Source: Sandaracinaceae bacterium
GTDB taxonomy: Bacteria > Myxococcota_A > Polyangia > Polyangiales > Houyiibacteriaceae
DNA length: 64,000 nucleotides
Assembly (NCBI GenBank): GCA_016706685.1
Contig: JADJJE010000053.1
Coordinates: forward strand, 1-64,000
Reading direction: 5' to 3'
Positions 46,797 through 56,009 of this stretch are shown here, one piece after another. Position 1 is the first letter of the stretch; every line of letters starts with the position of its first letter. The position numbers were made by a program, and so were the translations under genes. The notes beneath the pieces are model-generated. The model saw only the letters and a list, made by a program, of their open reading frames with translations. It searched no databases and was not told where the DNA came from.

Positions 46797-49277
46797 ATGA
46801 ACGAAGCGGCAGTGTCTGGGCACGACCTCGAGATGACGCGACACAGCCCACCCTTGGTTCGCCCTGCCCTCTTCACGCTGCTGCTGGCCATGGCGCAGAG
46901 CTCGCCCGGCTTCGCTCAGGCCCCAGCGGAAGAGCCCGCACCTACGCCTGCGCCCGCCCCCGAGCTGGTGGCGCCGCGGCTGATCGAGGCCACCGCACCC
47001 GAGATAGCGGATGAGCACTGGAACGCGCTCGAGGTGACCTCGGTGTTGCTGGAGCTGACGCTCGACGCGCAGGGCCAGGTCACCGACGCGCGCGTGCTCA
47101 CGGGCACCAACGTGCCGGAAGTGGACGCCGCCGTGCTGGCCGCCGCCGCGTTGCTGCGCTTCGAGCCCGCGACGAACGCAGGCGTGCCCATCCCGGCGTT
47201 GATCGCGTTCCGCTTCGAGCTGAGCGCGGGCCGCGAGGAGCAGCCCCCTCTAGCCCCCGCCACCGCGCCGCCAGCCGAGCCTGCGCCCGCGCAGACACCC
47301 GCAACCCCCACATCCCCGAGCGAGACCACGGGGGACGACGACATCGCCGACATCGACCTCGAGGTGCGCGGTGAGGCCACCCCGCGCGAGGCCACGCGCC
47401 ACGCGATCGAGGGCGTGGAGATCCGTCGCATCCCGGGCACCAACGGCGACGCCATCCGCGCCATCGAGACCATGCCCGGTGTGGCGCGCCCCGCCGGCTT
47501 CGAGGGCCTGCTCATCGTGCGCGGCTCGGCGCCGCAAGACACGCAGGTGTTCGTGGACGGCGCGCTCATCCCGCTGGCCTACCACTTCGGCGGCATCACC
47601 TCGGTGGTGCCCGCCGAGATCCTGGAGCGCCTCGAGTTCCGACCCGGGAACTTCGGCCCCGAGTACGGGCGCGGCATGGGTGGCGTGGTGGAGCTGGGTG
47701 TGCGCTCGCCCCGGCGCGAGGGCTTCGCTGGCCTGGTGCAGGTGGACCTCTTGGACGCGCGCTTCATCGTGGAGGGGGCGCTGAGTGAGCGCACGCGCTT
47801 CCTGCTGGCAGGCCGGCGCTCGTGGGTGGACGCCTGGCTCGGCCGCATGATGGAGGGCGGAGGAACGCAGGTGCGCACCGCCCCGGTCTACTACGACTGG
47901 CAGGCCATCCTGGAGCACGACCTCACGCGCCGCACCACCGCTCGATTGATGTTCTTGGGGTCGGACGACCGGCTGGCCATCGTGGTGGAGTCGCCCAGCG
48001 CGCAGGACCCCGAGTTCGGTGGGGCCATCTCGGGACGCACGGCCTTCACGCGCCTGCAGCTGCGCCTCGACTCGCGCCTGACCGACGACGTGCGCTGGAC
48101 CCAGAGCCTCACCTGGGGCACCGAAGCGCTCGACATCAAGGTGGGCGACAACTTCGCCGACGTGGGGACGCACACGCTGCAGGCGCGCTCCGAGGTGCGT
48201 GCGGCGCTGGGCCAGCACGTGAGCCTGACGAGCGGCGTGGACGTGCTGTGGTCGCGCTACGACGTGTCGCTTCGGCTGACCCCCTACCCCACCGCCAACG
48301 AGCCGCCGGGCCCCAACTTCGGCCGGCCTGCGCGCTCGGTGACCGCGGAGCCGAGCTCCGTGCGGCCAGGCGCGTATCTGCATCTCGATGTGAGCCCCGT
48401 GGAGGGACTGCGCCTCATGCCCGGCCTCCGCGTGGACTACGCGCAAGACAACGGACGCGTGACCGTGGACCCACGCTTCGCGGCCCGCTGGGACGTTCAC
48501 GAGCGTGCGCGGCGCACCACGCTGAAGGCGGCCGTGGGGCTCTTCCACCAGCCCCCGCAGCCCGTGGAGAGCATGCTGGACACCCGCTTCACCGTGCGCA
48601 GCAGCCGCGCCCTGCACGCGAGCGTGGGTGTGGAGCAGCAGCTCACGCCGCACTTCGAGCTGTCGCTGGAGGGCTTCTGGAAAGACTTCGACGACCTGGC
48701 CGTGGCGCGTGGCGCCGACACCGACAGTGTCATCGGGGTGCGCTTCGACAACGCCGGCGAGGGCCGCGCCTACGGCGGCGAGCTGATGCTGCGCTACCGC
48801 CCCGGCGGCGGGCCCTTCTTCGGCTGGGTGGCCTACACGCTCTCGCGCAGCGAGCGGCGTGACGGAGACAGCGGCCCCTACGAGACCATGCAGTACGACC
48901 AGACGCACATCTTGAGCGCGGTCGGCAGCCTGGACCTCGGGCGTGGCTGGTCGCTGGGCGCCCGCTTCCGCTACGTGACCGGCGCACCCCACACGCCCTA
49001 TGCCGGTGGCGTGTTCGACTCGGACGGCGGTGCGTTCTCGCCCGTGTCCGACCAGGGCGCGTTCTCGGCGCGGCTGGCGTCATTCCACCAGCTGGACCTG
49101 CGCGTGGACAAGACGTGGACCTTCGAAGCGTGGCGCCTCACCGCCTACCTGGACATCCGCAACGCCTACAACCGCCAGAACGCGGAGGGCGTCTCCTACA
49201 ACTTCGACTACTCGCGCAGCGCGCCGCTGTCGGGGCTCCCGTTCCTGCCGGTCATCGGCCTGCGAGGTGAGCTGTGA
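46797..49277 (+). CDS. TonB-dependent receptor with an N-terminal TonB-like domain
   Basis: 826 residues. Signal peptide at about 15-40 (RPALFTLLLAMAQSSPGFAQ). Residues 45-135 (LEVTSVLLELTLDAQGQVTD ... VDAAVLAAAALLRFEPATNA) form a TonB C-terminal-type domain, normally found on the inner-membrane transducer. Then comes a Pro/Thr linker. A plug domain follows at about 185-300 (RRIPGTNGDAIRAIETMPGV, RGSAPQDTQVFVDGALIPLA), then a 22-strand-type barrel ending in an aromatic-poor LPVIGLRGEL. It takes up an unknown ligand through the outer membrane. A second ATG at 46833 is possible. Divergent from exbB. Confidence 0.88.
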   Translation: MNEAAVSGHDLEMTRHSPPLVRPALFTLLLAMAQSSPGFAQAPAEEPAPTPAPAPELVAPRLIEATAPEIADEHWNALEVTSVLLELTLDAQGQVTDARVLTGTNVPEVDAAVLAAAALLRFEPATNAGVPIPALIAFRFELSAGREEQPPLAPATAPPAEPAPAQTPATPTSPSETTGDDDIADIDLEVRGEATPREATRHAIEGVEIRRIPGTNGDAIRAIETMPGVARPAGFEGLLIVRGSAPQDTQVFVDGALIPLAYHFGGITSVVPAEILERLEFRPGNFGPEYGRGMGGVVELGVRSPRREGFAGLVQVDLLDARFIVEGALSERTRFLLAGRRSWVDAWLGRMMEGGGTQVRTAPVYYDWQAILEHDLTRRTTARLMFLGSDDRLAIVVESPSAQDPEFGGAISGRTAFTRLQLRLDSRLTDDVRWTQSLTWGTEALDIKVGDNFADVGTHTLQARSEVRAALGQHVSLTSGVDVLWSRYDVSLRLTPYPTANEPPGPNFGRPARSVTAEPSSVRPGAYLHLDVSPVEGLRLMPGLRVDYAQDNGRVTVDPRFAARWDVHERARRTTLKAAVGLFHQPPQPVESMLDTRFTVRSSRALHASVGVEQQLTPHFELSLEGFWKDFDDLAVARGADTDSVIGVRFDNAGEGRAYGGELMLRYRPGGGPFFGWVAYTLSRSERRDGDSGPYETMQYDQTHILSAVGSLDLGRGWSLGARFRYVTGAPHTPYAGGVFDSDGGAFSPVSDQGAFSARLASFHQLDLRVDKTWTFEAWRLTAYLDIRNAYNRQNAEGVSYNFDYSRSAPLSGLPFLPVIGLRGEL

Positions 49278-49324
49278 CCCGCGCTGCCCGTCGCGTTCTC
49301 TCTCCCCCCTGCTCCGGAGCCGTT

Positions 49325-50248
49325 ATGCCTGCCTCACGAAACGCCCTCGCACAGCTCGCGCTCACCTTCACGCTCACCGTCGCGCTCCTCCCGGCGCTTG
49401 CGCTCGGCGCCTGCGCGGGCGACTTCGAGCCGGGTTCGTACCTCGCATCGCTGCGCCTGTTGGGCGTGCGCGCAGACCTGCCCATCGCGCACCCGGGCGA
49501 GGACGTGGCCCTCGAGGCGCTGTTCGCGAACCCCGAGCAGCTACCCCTCGAGTGGGCCTGGGCCACGTGCACGCAGCCCTCGTCTTCCACGCCCGAGGCG
49601 TGCTTCGACGCGCTGGACGACGGCTCGCGTGTGGAGGGCCCGGACCTCACGGGCCACGTGATCACCATCCCGGCGAACATCCTGAGCGATGTGCCGCAGA
49701 CCGCTCGCGACGCCGTGTTCGTGGGCGTGGTGGTGGCGCTGTGCCCTGGCCGCTTCGTCTCGGGAGACACCCACGGCGTGCCCTTCGCCTGCGAAGACGA
49801 GGCCGGCCGATTGCTGAGCCTGGACGAGCTGCAGGTGGGCTTCAAGCGCATCCGCGTACGGGAAGAAGACCGCAACGCGAACCCCGTGATCGAGGGGCTC
49901 ACCTGGGAGGACGAGAGCTGGCCGAGTGACTTCATCCCGGAGGTGGTGCCCTGCGAGCGCGACACGTTTGCCCGCTGCCCCGCCGAGCAGCGCTACGAGC
50001 TGTCGGTGGCCATCAGCGAGCCCGAGACCGGCGAGGACGAGCTGGGGAGCGAGTTCGAGGAGCAGCAGATCGTGCAGTACTACGCCACGCACGGGCGCTT
50101 CGAGCACGAGGTGCGCATCGGCAGCGCAACCGCCACACGCTGGGTGGGCATCGACACGCTGCCCGGCGACGTGGTCACCCTCTTCGCCGTGGCGCGCGAC
50201 GATCGCGGCGGGCTCACGCTCACCACGCGCCAGCTGCGCGTGCGCTGA
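49325..50248 (+). CDS. Hypothetical lipoprotein next to the receptor
   Basis: 307 residues from MPASRNALAQLALTFTLTVA, lipobox around LALGAC-AG. The mature part has beta-rich segments (ASLRLLGVRADLPIAHPGED) and a few cysteines (ATCTQPS, CEDEA, VVPCERDTFARC). An alternative GTG at 49274 overlaps the receptor stop. Being 47 bp behind the receptor on the same strand suggests co-transcription and a possible ligand-binding or accessory role. No family is recognised. Confidence 0.7.
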   Translation: MPASRNALAQLALTFTLTVALLPALALGACAGDFEPGSYLASLRLLGVRADLPIAHPGEDVALEALFANPEQLPLEWAWATCTQPSSSTPEACFDALDDGSRVEGPDLTGHVITIPANILSDVPQTARDAVFVGVVVALCPGRFVSGDTHGVPFACEDEAGRLLSLDELQVGFKRIRVREEDRNANPVIEGLTWEDESWPSDFIPEVVPCERDTFARCPAEQRYELSVAISEPETGEDELGSEFEEQQIVQYYATHGRFEHEVRIGSATATRWVGIDTLPGDVVTLFAVARDDRGGLTLTTRQLRVR

Positions 50249-50322
50249 GGCCGGGCGTTCACGCGCTCATTCCGCGCACCACCCTTGACGCGCCGCACGC
50301 GAGCCGTAGCGTTTGGCCCGTC

Positions 50323-51495
50323 ATGTCCATCTCAGCGCTACGTACCGGTGAAGGCAACGCGGAGGTCCGCCTCTGGACCGAGCTCGCGTCCGTGGAGTCG
50401 TCGGCGCTCGACCAGCTGCGCAACATCGCGCGGCTGCCGTGGGTGTTCCACCACGTGGCGGTCATGCCCGACGTGCACTTCGGCAAGGGCGCCACGGTGG
50501 GCTCGGTCATCGCCATGAAAGACGCCGTGTGCCCCGCGGCGGTGGGCGTGGACATCGGCTGCGGCATGGCCGCCGTGCGCACCAACCTCACCGCGGCGGA
50601 CCTGCCGGACTCGCTGGCGCTGCTGCGCATGCGCGTGGAGAAGGCCATCCCCGTGGGCTTCTCGTCGCACGAGAAGGTCCCGAAGCAGGCCGAGAAGTCG
50701 CGCCTGTGGAAGGGCTTCCCCGAGCTGCACGGGAAGGTGCAGGACATGCGCGGCAAGGCCCGCAAGCAGATGGGCACGCTCGGCGGTGGCAACCACTTCA
50801 TCGAGCTGTGCCTCGACACCGAAGACCGCGTCTGGATGATGCTGCACTCGGGCTCGCGCAACATCGGCAAGACGCTGGCCGAGATCCACATGGGCATCGC
50901 GCGCAAGCTGGCGCACAACCGCGCGCTGCCGGACCCGGACCTGGCCGCGTTCCTGGCCGGCACGCCCGAGATGGACGCCTACCGCCGCGACCTCTTCTGG
51001 GCGCAGGGCTACGCGCTCGAGAACCGCCGCATCATGCTGGAGCTCTACCGCGACGTGCTGCGCGGGTTGTTCAAGAAGGTCACGTTCGAAGAGCCCATCG
51101 AGTGCCACCACAACTACGTCTCGGAGGAGCACCACTTCGACGAAGACGTGCTGGTCACGCGCAAGGGCGCCATCAGCGCGCGCCAGGGACAGCTGGGCAT
51201 CATCCCGGGCAGCATGGGCACCCGTTCGTACATCGTGCGCGGCCTCGGCAACCCCGAGAGCTTTCAGTCGGCCTCTCACGGCGCTGGCCGGCGCATGAGC
51301 CGCGGCCAAGCCAAGCGCGAGTTCACCCTGGCCGATCTCGCGGCGCAGACCGAAGGCGTGGAGTGCCGCAAGGACCACACCGTGTTGGACGAGATCCCCG
51401 GGGCCTACAAGGACATCGACGTGGTCATGGCGCAGCAGGCAGACCTGGTGGAGGTCGTGGCCACGCTGCGGCAGGTCATGTGCGTGAAGGGCTAG
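50323..51495 (+). CDS. rtcB: RtcB-family RNA ligase
   Basis: 390 residues. The RtcB metal and nucleotide motifs are present: AVGVDIGCGMAAVRT (active-site Cys), GTLGGGNHFIEL, HSGSRNIGK, HHNYV, and SHGAGRRMSR, whose His is guanylated. RtcB joins 3'-phosphate or 2',3'-cyclic-phosphate RNA ends to 5'-OH ends using GTP. No RtcR or RtcA gene is adjacent. A hairpin overlaps the stop codon. Confidence 0.93.
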   Translation: MSISALRTGEGNAEVRLWTELASVESSALDQLRNIARLPWVFHHVAVMPDVHFGKGATVGSVIAMKDAVCPAAVGVDIGCGMAAVRTNLTAADLPDSLALLRMRVEKAIPVGFSSHEKVPKQAEKSRLWKGFPELHGKVQDMRGKARKQMGTLGGGNHFIELCLDTEDRVWMMLHSGSRNIGKTLAEIHMGIARKLAHNRALPDPDLAAFLAGTPEMDAYRRDLFWAQGYALENRRIMLELYRDVLRGLFKKVTFEEPIECHHNYVSEEHHFDEDVLVTRKGAISARQGQLGIIPGSMGTRSYIVRGLGNPESFQSASHGAGRRMSRGQAKREFTLADLAAQTEGVECRKDHTVLDEIPGAYKDIDVVMAQQADLVEVVATLRQVMCVKG

Positions 51496-51517
51496 TACCT
51501 CCCATCAGAGGTACTAG
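51492..51517. terminator. Convergent-gene hairpin at the rtcB stop
   Basis: Perfect 10-bp stem CTAGTACCTC/GAGGTACTAG with a 6-nt loop (CCATCA). It includes the rtcB TAG and ends 7 bp before the stop of the gene on the other strand. No T-tract on either strand; a bidirectional terminator or RNA-end element is likely. Confidence 0.6.
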
Positions 51518-51523
51518 GAGAGC

Positions 51524-53008
51524 TCAGAGGCAGAGTGCGATATCGCCGGCGACGACGTCGGAGGCGCTCCGCGGGGAGATTCGGCCACTGCCCGCGACGA
51601 AGCCCACCACACCTCGAACCGTCGTGAGGCACTCGCCGATGGTGCGAGGCGGGCGTGTGTCGAAGACGCTCTCGTCCACCCGGTAGCTGGGCGAGCTGCC
51701 AACCATGTAGTCGCCGAAGTCCGAAGCTCCATCCGGGTTCAGCGTCGTGACCATGGCGGGCGCGGACAGCGTCACGAGCACACTCTCGTACGGCTCCGGG
51801 TCCCCGTTGTCGCCTGCCAGGCTGGCGATGGATACCGAGAGTGGGACGGGGGTGACGCTCGGGAGTGTGGTCGGGATGACCCGTACCCCCACTAGCTCCG
51901 TGAGCGTCATGAACTCCTCGGTGGTGCCCACCACGCGAACGATGTCCCCAACCGCCAGGTCCGCGACCGTTCCGATGGCAACGGTGGGGTTGTACACGAG
52001 GATCCCGTTGAAGAGCGCGCCCTGGGCAGCATCCGCGACCCACACGCGGGGGAACAACGGGTCGGCGTCGACGGCGGTGACGACTACGTCGGTCAACGCG
52101 ACGACCGTGGCCGTGGGAACCGTCCCGTTCTGAATGTTCACGATGTTGGTGTGCGTGGGACAGGCGGTGCCGTTGGTGATGTCCGACGGGGAGCGCGGCG
52201 CGAGGTTCGAGACGAAGCCGAAGTACTCGAGGACGCCCGTCATCGACGCGAAGCAAGTCCCGACGGGGAAGTCGGTGCCACCCGTGCCGAGCTCCGTGAA
52301 CTGCGACGTCGCGCGCAGCTGCCCAGTCAGCGTGACGTTCTTGAACAGCGGATCGGCTCCCGGAACGGTCGGCACGTCACGCGTGCGCACGTTCTCGACG
52401 CGGACCAAGGACGACTCCCACTGCTCGGCCTCCGCGGGCGATGCAGCGATGACGAAGGCATCGACGAGCGTCGGCGCGGGGACTGTGGTGGTCCCCGTCT
52501 CCGCGATCGTGATGGCGCCATCGACCGGAGCGACGATCCGCGTGGCGGTCCGACCCGACGTGTCGAAGGGTGCTGCGTACTCCTCCTTGATGCCCCCGCT
52601 GATGGTCACGACGTCCCCCGGAGCGAGGGAAGCGACGGACGTCGCGTTGGCCATGACCACGACGCTCCCGAACGGGCCACCCGCCGGCTCCTGCACGAAG
52701 ACCCGGTTGCTGAGTGTGCCGTAGGTGTCCACCGCGATGACGACCACGCCCTCGAGGAGAACCGCGTCGCCCACGGGGAAGCTAGGATTGCGGACCGAAT
52801 AGATGGTGTCGTCGGTCGGTACCTCCCCATCCACCATGGCGTCGGGAAGGACCTCGCCGTCCATTGGCGCCTCGCCGTCCATGGGCACGAAAGCGTCTCG
52901 GCCGAAGTCGTCGCTGCCCGCGTCCGTGGGACCCGAATCACTGCCACCACAGCCAGCCAAGCCAACGAGACCCAGCAACAAGCACAAGCACACGAACATG
53001 TTTCGCAT
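51524..53008 (-). CDS. Lipoprotein with repeated OB-fold-like domains
   Basis: 494 residues. Lipoprotein signal ending GLAGC, acidic spacer with repeated DGE/MDGEAP, then three related beta-rich domains with VLLEGVVVIAVDTYGTLSNR, VALTDVVVTAVDADPLFPRV and a third near DIVRVVGTTEEFMTLTEL. The patterns resemble OB-fold domains of bacterial nuclease/endonuclease-associated surface proteins (DUF5689-like). It has no nuclease catalytic motif. Probably surface-exposed. It contains cysteines in two pairs. Confidence 0.7.
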   Translation of the reverse strand: MRNMFVCLCLLLGLVGLAGCGGSDSGPTDAGSDDFGRDAFVPMDGEAPMDGEVLPDAMVDGEVPTDDTIYSVRNPSFPVGDAVLLEGVVVIAVDTYGTLSNRVFVQEPAGGPFGSVVVMANATSVASLAPGDVVTISGGIKEEYAAPFDTSGRTATRIVAPVDGAITIAETGTTTVPAPTLVDAFVIAASPAEAEQWESSLVRVENVRTRDVPTVPGADPLFKNVTLTGQLRATSQFTELGTGGTDFPVGTCFASMTGVLEYFGFVSNLAPRSPSDITNGTACPTHTNIVNIQNGTVPTATVVALTDVVVTAVDADPLFPRVWVADAAQGALFNGILVYNPTVAIGTVADLAVGDIVRVVGTTEEFMTLTELVGVRVIPTTLPSVTPVPLSVSIASLAGDNGDPEPYESVLVTLSAPAMVTTLNPDGASDFGDYMVGSSPSYRVDESVFDTRPPRTIGECLTTVRGVVGFVAGSGRISPRSASDVVAGDIALCL

Positions 53009-53274
53009 CAGGAACTCCCTTCGGTCACGACGCCCAGCGCGAAGGACACGCGCCGCGATCGTGGCCGCTGTCTAGCAGCGGTTCAGCGAGGTGTCGACAT
53101 ATGCCGCGAGCACGTTGTCCCATCAGCGCGCCACGATTCGTGCGCCACGTAGTCGCTGGGGACGGACCAGCGCATCGCCCCCACATGGCCGCTTCGGTGG
53201 AGAAACTCTGCCGCTTGGGTGTGTAGCCCGCGCGCCATCCGCGAGATGCTCTCCCCAACCCCGGAGACGTCACC

Positions 53275-54060
53275 ATGCTGCCCGACTACGAGCCCCCTCG
53301 CCCCGCCACCGGTCGCCGCAAGCGCATCTACCAGGCGGGCATCCTCGCGGGGGTGGTGCTGGTCTTCGTGACGTGGGCGCTGATCATGGCGGGCGTCATC
53401 CCGCCCACGCCCACCGACGTCTACGTGACGTGCATCGTGCTGGTGGCGCTGTTCACGCCGTGGGCGGCGTTCCTGGACAACCCGGGCGAGCAGCGCACTC
53501 AGGTGCAGCGCTTCGCCGAGTTCGCGTTCAACTGGCTGCTGCTCTCGGGCATCGCGCAAACGTTCTGGGAGCTGCCGTGGTTCTTCCTGGACCTCACGGG
53601 GCTCATTCACGGCGTGACGGCGGCCGACCACTGGGCCTGGCCCTGGTGGACCTACGGCGGCGCCGACACGCGCTACATCCGCTCCAACCCCACCATCGCG
53701 GGGGTGGAGTTCTGCGCCGGGTTCGCGGGCCCGTTCGAGCTGCTGGCCTGCTACTGGTTCATGACGGGCAAGCGCATCGCGGCCAACTGGCTGGCGCTGG
53801 GCCTCGGCATCGGCCTCACGTGGGGCACCGGCATCTTCTTCTACGCCGAGATCCACGTGGGCTTCGTGAACGTGGCGCAGGGGGCCTTTGGTTTCTGGGG
53901 CAAGTGGTTCGGCCTGAACCTGCCGTGGGCGCTGGCACCGCTGTTCTTCATCCCGGCGTCCATCTGGGAGCTGCGTGAACTCTACGAAGCGCAGGGCGCC
54001 AAGAAGGCCATCGCCGCGCTGCAGGCGGGGGGGCTCCCCAGCGAAGCGGGACCGTTGTAA
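53275..54060 (+). CDS. EXPERA-domain (emopamil-binding-like) membrane protein
   Basis: 261 residues with six to seven transmembrane helices. The pattern of EBP-type sterol isomerases is visible: TFWELPWFFLDL, then D-x-R-Y (GGADTRYIRSNP), VEFCAGFAGPFELLACYWF, WGTGIFFYAEIHVGF and NLPWALAPLF. In eukaryotes EBP moves a sterol double bond (delta8 to delta7); in bacteria the substrate is not known. A steroid 5-alpha-reductase-like gene lies 2 kb downstream, in the opposite orientation. Confidence 0.7.
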   Translation: MLPDYEPPRPATGRRKRIYQAGILAGVVLVFVTWALIMAGVIPPTPTDVYVTCIVLVALFTPWAAFLDNPGEQRTQVQRFAEFAFNWLLLSGIAQTFWELPWFFLDLTGLIHGVTAADHWAWPWWTYGGADTRYIRSNPTIAGVEFCAGFAGPFELLACYWFMTGKRIAANWLALGLGIGLTWGTGIFFYAEIHVGFVNVAQGAFGFWGKWFGLNLPWALAPLFFIPASIWELRELYEAQGAKKAIAALQAGGLPSEAGPL

Positions 54061-54163
54061 GCTGCCGCACAGGGTTCCCTGGCACCATCCTCATTCGGTG
54101 CTATGCCGCTGCCGCGAGGGGAGCCTTCCTTGGCTCGCACCCTCGAAACTTCAGGAGAACACC

Positions 54164-54667
54164 ATGCTTCGCAACATCACTCTGATCCTCGCCATCCTCT
54201 CCCTCTCGGTCGTCGCCGGCTGCAAGCGCGGTGAGGCCGAGCCCACCACGCCCGAGCCGGAGCCGGCGGCAACGGAGCCCGCCGCCGACGACGAGGACGG
54301 CGTCCACTTCGAGGGTTCGCGCCTGGTCATCCCGCGCAAGATCCAGTTCGCCAACGACAGCGCCGACATCCTGCCGGAGTCGGACGGCCTGCTCGACAGC
54401 ATCACCGCCCTGCTGCGCCGCAGCGGGTCCGTCAGCACCCTGATCGTGACCGGCCACACCGACGTCCGCGGCACCGAAGAGGACAACCAGAGCCTCTCCG
54501 AGCGCCGCGCCGCCGCCGTGGTCGCCGCCCTCCGCGAGCGTGGCCTGAGCATCAACATCACGTCCGCCGGTCGTGGCGAGTCGGAGCCCCTCTGCACCGA
54601 AGAGACCGACGAGTGTCACGAGCAGAACCGCCGCGTGGACTTCGTGGTGGAGACGGTCGCCCGCTGA
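54164..54667 (+). CDS. OmpA-family lipoprotein
   Basis: 167 residues. Lipoprotein signal MLRNITLILAILSLSVVAGC with AGGAG 8 nt upstream of the ATG. A Pro/Glu linker, then an OmpA C-terminal peptidoglycan-binding domain (IQFANDSADILPESDGLLDS, VTGHTDVRGTEEDNQSLSER, NRRVDF). Anchors the outer membrane to peptidoglycan. Cysteines in LCTEETDEC may form a disulphide. Confidence 0.9.
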   Translation: MLRNITLILAILSLSVVAGCKRGEAEPTTPEPEPAATEPAADDEDGVHFEGSRLVIPRKIQFANDSADILPESDGLLDSITALLRRSGSVSTLIVTGHTDVRGTEEDNQSLSERRAAAVVAALRERGLSINITSAGRGESEPLCTEETDECHEQNRRVDFVVETVAR

Positions 54668-54734
54668 GCGGGGAGCCCATCTCGCGATGAGCTCACCTGC
54701 GGGCCCGGTGCTTCGTGCGCTGGGCCCGCTTCGT

Positions 54735-55985
54735 TTAATCGTCGTCCTCGTAGGTCTCCTCGTAGGCCTCATCGTCTTCGTAGTCGCAGCTGGCGATGCG
54801 GCGCAGGCCTCCGGTGGGCTCGAACGCCCACGAGCCGGCCATGGTGAACGTGAGGGGATCGAGCCCGTCTGGGGGGACGGTGTCCGGTGCACGCCGCAGC
54901 GGCGCCGGTCGCAGCGTTCGGGTGCCGCCGTCTTCGCGTTCGAGCGTGCGGCGCAGCGTGGGTGACCCCAAGCGCAGGCAGCCCGGCTGCCGCTGCTCGA
55001 CGTCGAAGCTCTCCATCTCCACGATCTCGAGGTCGTCGCTCTCGAGGCGCACCCGAGCGGTGCGGGCGAAGCCCACGTAGACGTGCGCGAGCTGCCGAAT
55101 GGCGGCCTCGGTCGTCTGCACGAAGATGATGGCTTCGCCGTCCGTGTACACGTCCCCATCCTGCTCGCGCCATGTGTACTCGATGCCCACCACGCCCGGG
55201 AAGTCGGCGAGCACCGACACCACGGACAGCACGCCGTCGGACTCGAGGAGCGACAGCCTCGTGGAGTCGGTGCAGGCGAACCCGGTGTCGCCGCGCTCGC
55301 AGATGCGGACCTCGGCGTCGGCCCGGGCCACCAGCGTGCTGCCTGCCATCACCAGCTCGAGCCCCTCGAGCTGCGCGACCAGCTCCGGGACATCAAGCGA
55401 GGCGGGCGCCTCGAGCGGCTGGTCTGGCTGCCCCGTGCGCTTGTGCGTGAGCGTGATGGCCCCAGCGAGCGCCACCAACGACACATAGCCCCCATCGGGG
55501 TGACCGAAGCTGGTCCTCGCCTGGATGCCTCCATCCTGGCGCGTGAGCATGATGACCGTGATGAACGCGGGTGCGAAGGGCAGCCCCCAGCAGCTCGGCT
55601 CGTCGTCGAGGGTCAGGCAGAAGGTCGCGCTGTCTCGGCTGCCGAAGGCCAGCGCGCGCACCGCGGGCTCCCCCATGTCACCGTCCTCCCCCAGCGTGCC
55701 GGCCGTGATCGTCCTGACGCCCACTCGGTTGAGCTGCTCGGCCAGGGTGCGGGGAGGCTCGTCGCGCGGCGAGGGCTCGGCGGCGTCATTCGCCGCGGGC
55801 TCGCTCCGCGGCCCCGGATCGAGCCCGGCAGCCTCGTGGCTTCCCTCGGGCGTGGTGGCGCTGCCACCCCCAGCGGGCGCCGCGTGCGAACACCCCGTGG
55901 CGGCCACAGCCAGCAGGATGCGCAGCCAGCCCAACCGCCAGAGGTCAGCGCGCCGGACCGCGGCGCCGTGTGTGAGTCGCGTCAT
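54735..55985 (-). CDS. Hypothetical lipoprotein
   Basis: 416 residues, ATG at 55985. Signal-like segment WLRILLAVAATGC-SHA, then a Gly/Pro/Glu-rich linker, and a C-terminal region of mixed alpha/beta character (VRALAFGSRDSATFCLTLDD, MAGSWAFEPTGGLRRIASCD). Ends in a very acidic YEDDEAYEETYEDDD tail. No recognised domain. Confidence 0.65.
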   Translation of the reverse strand: MTRLTHGAAVRRADLWRLGWLRILLAVAATGCSHAAPAGGGSATTPEGSHEAAGLDPGPRSEPAANDAAEPSPRDEPPRTLAEQLNRVGVRTITAGTLGEDGDMGEPAVRALAFGSRDSATFCLTLDDEPSCWGLPFAPAFITVIMLTRQDGGIQARTSFGHPDGGYVSLVALAGAITLTHKRTGQPDQPLEAPASLDVPELVAQLEGLELVMAGSTLVARADAEVRICERGDTGFACTDSTRLSLLESDGVLSVVSVLADFPGVVGIEYTWREQDGDVYTDGEAIIFVQTTEAAIRQLAHVYVGFARTARVRLESDDLEIVEMESFDVEQRQPGCLRLGSPTLRRTLEREDGGTRTLRPAPLRRAPDTVPPDGLDPLTFTMAGSWAFEPTGGLRRIASCDYEDDEAYEETYEDDD

Positions 55986-56009
55986 GCCGCACAGGCTAGT
56001 CGGCCCGCG

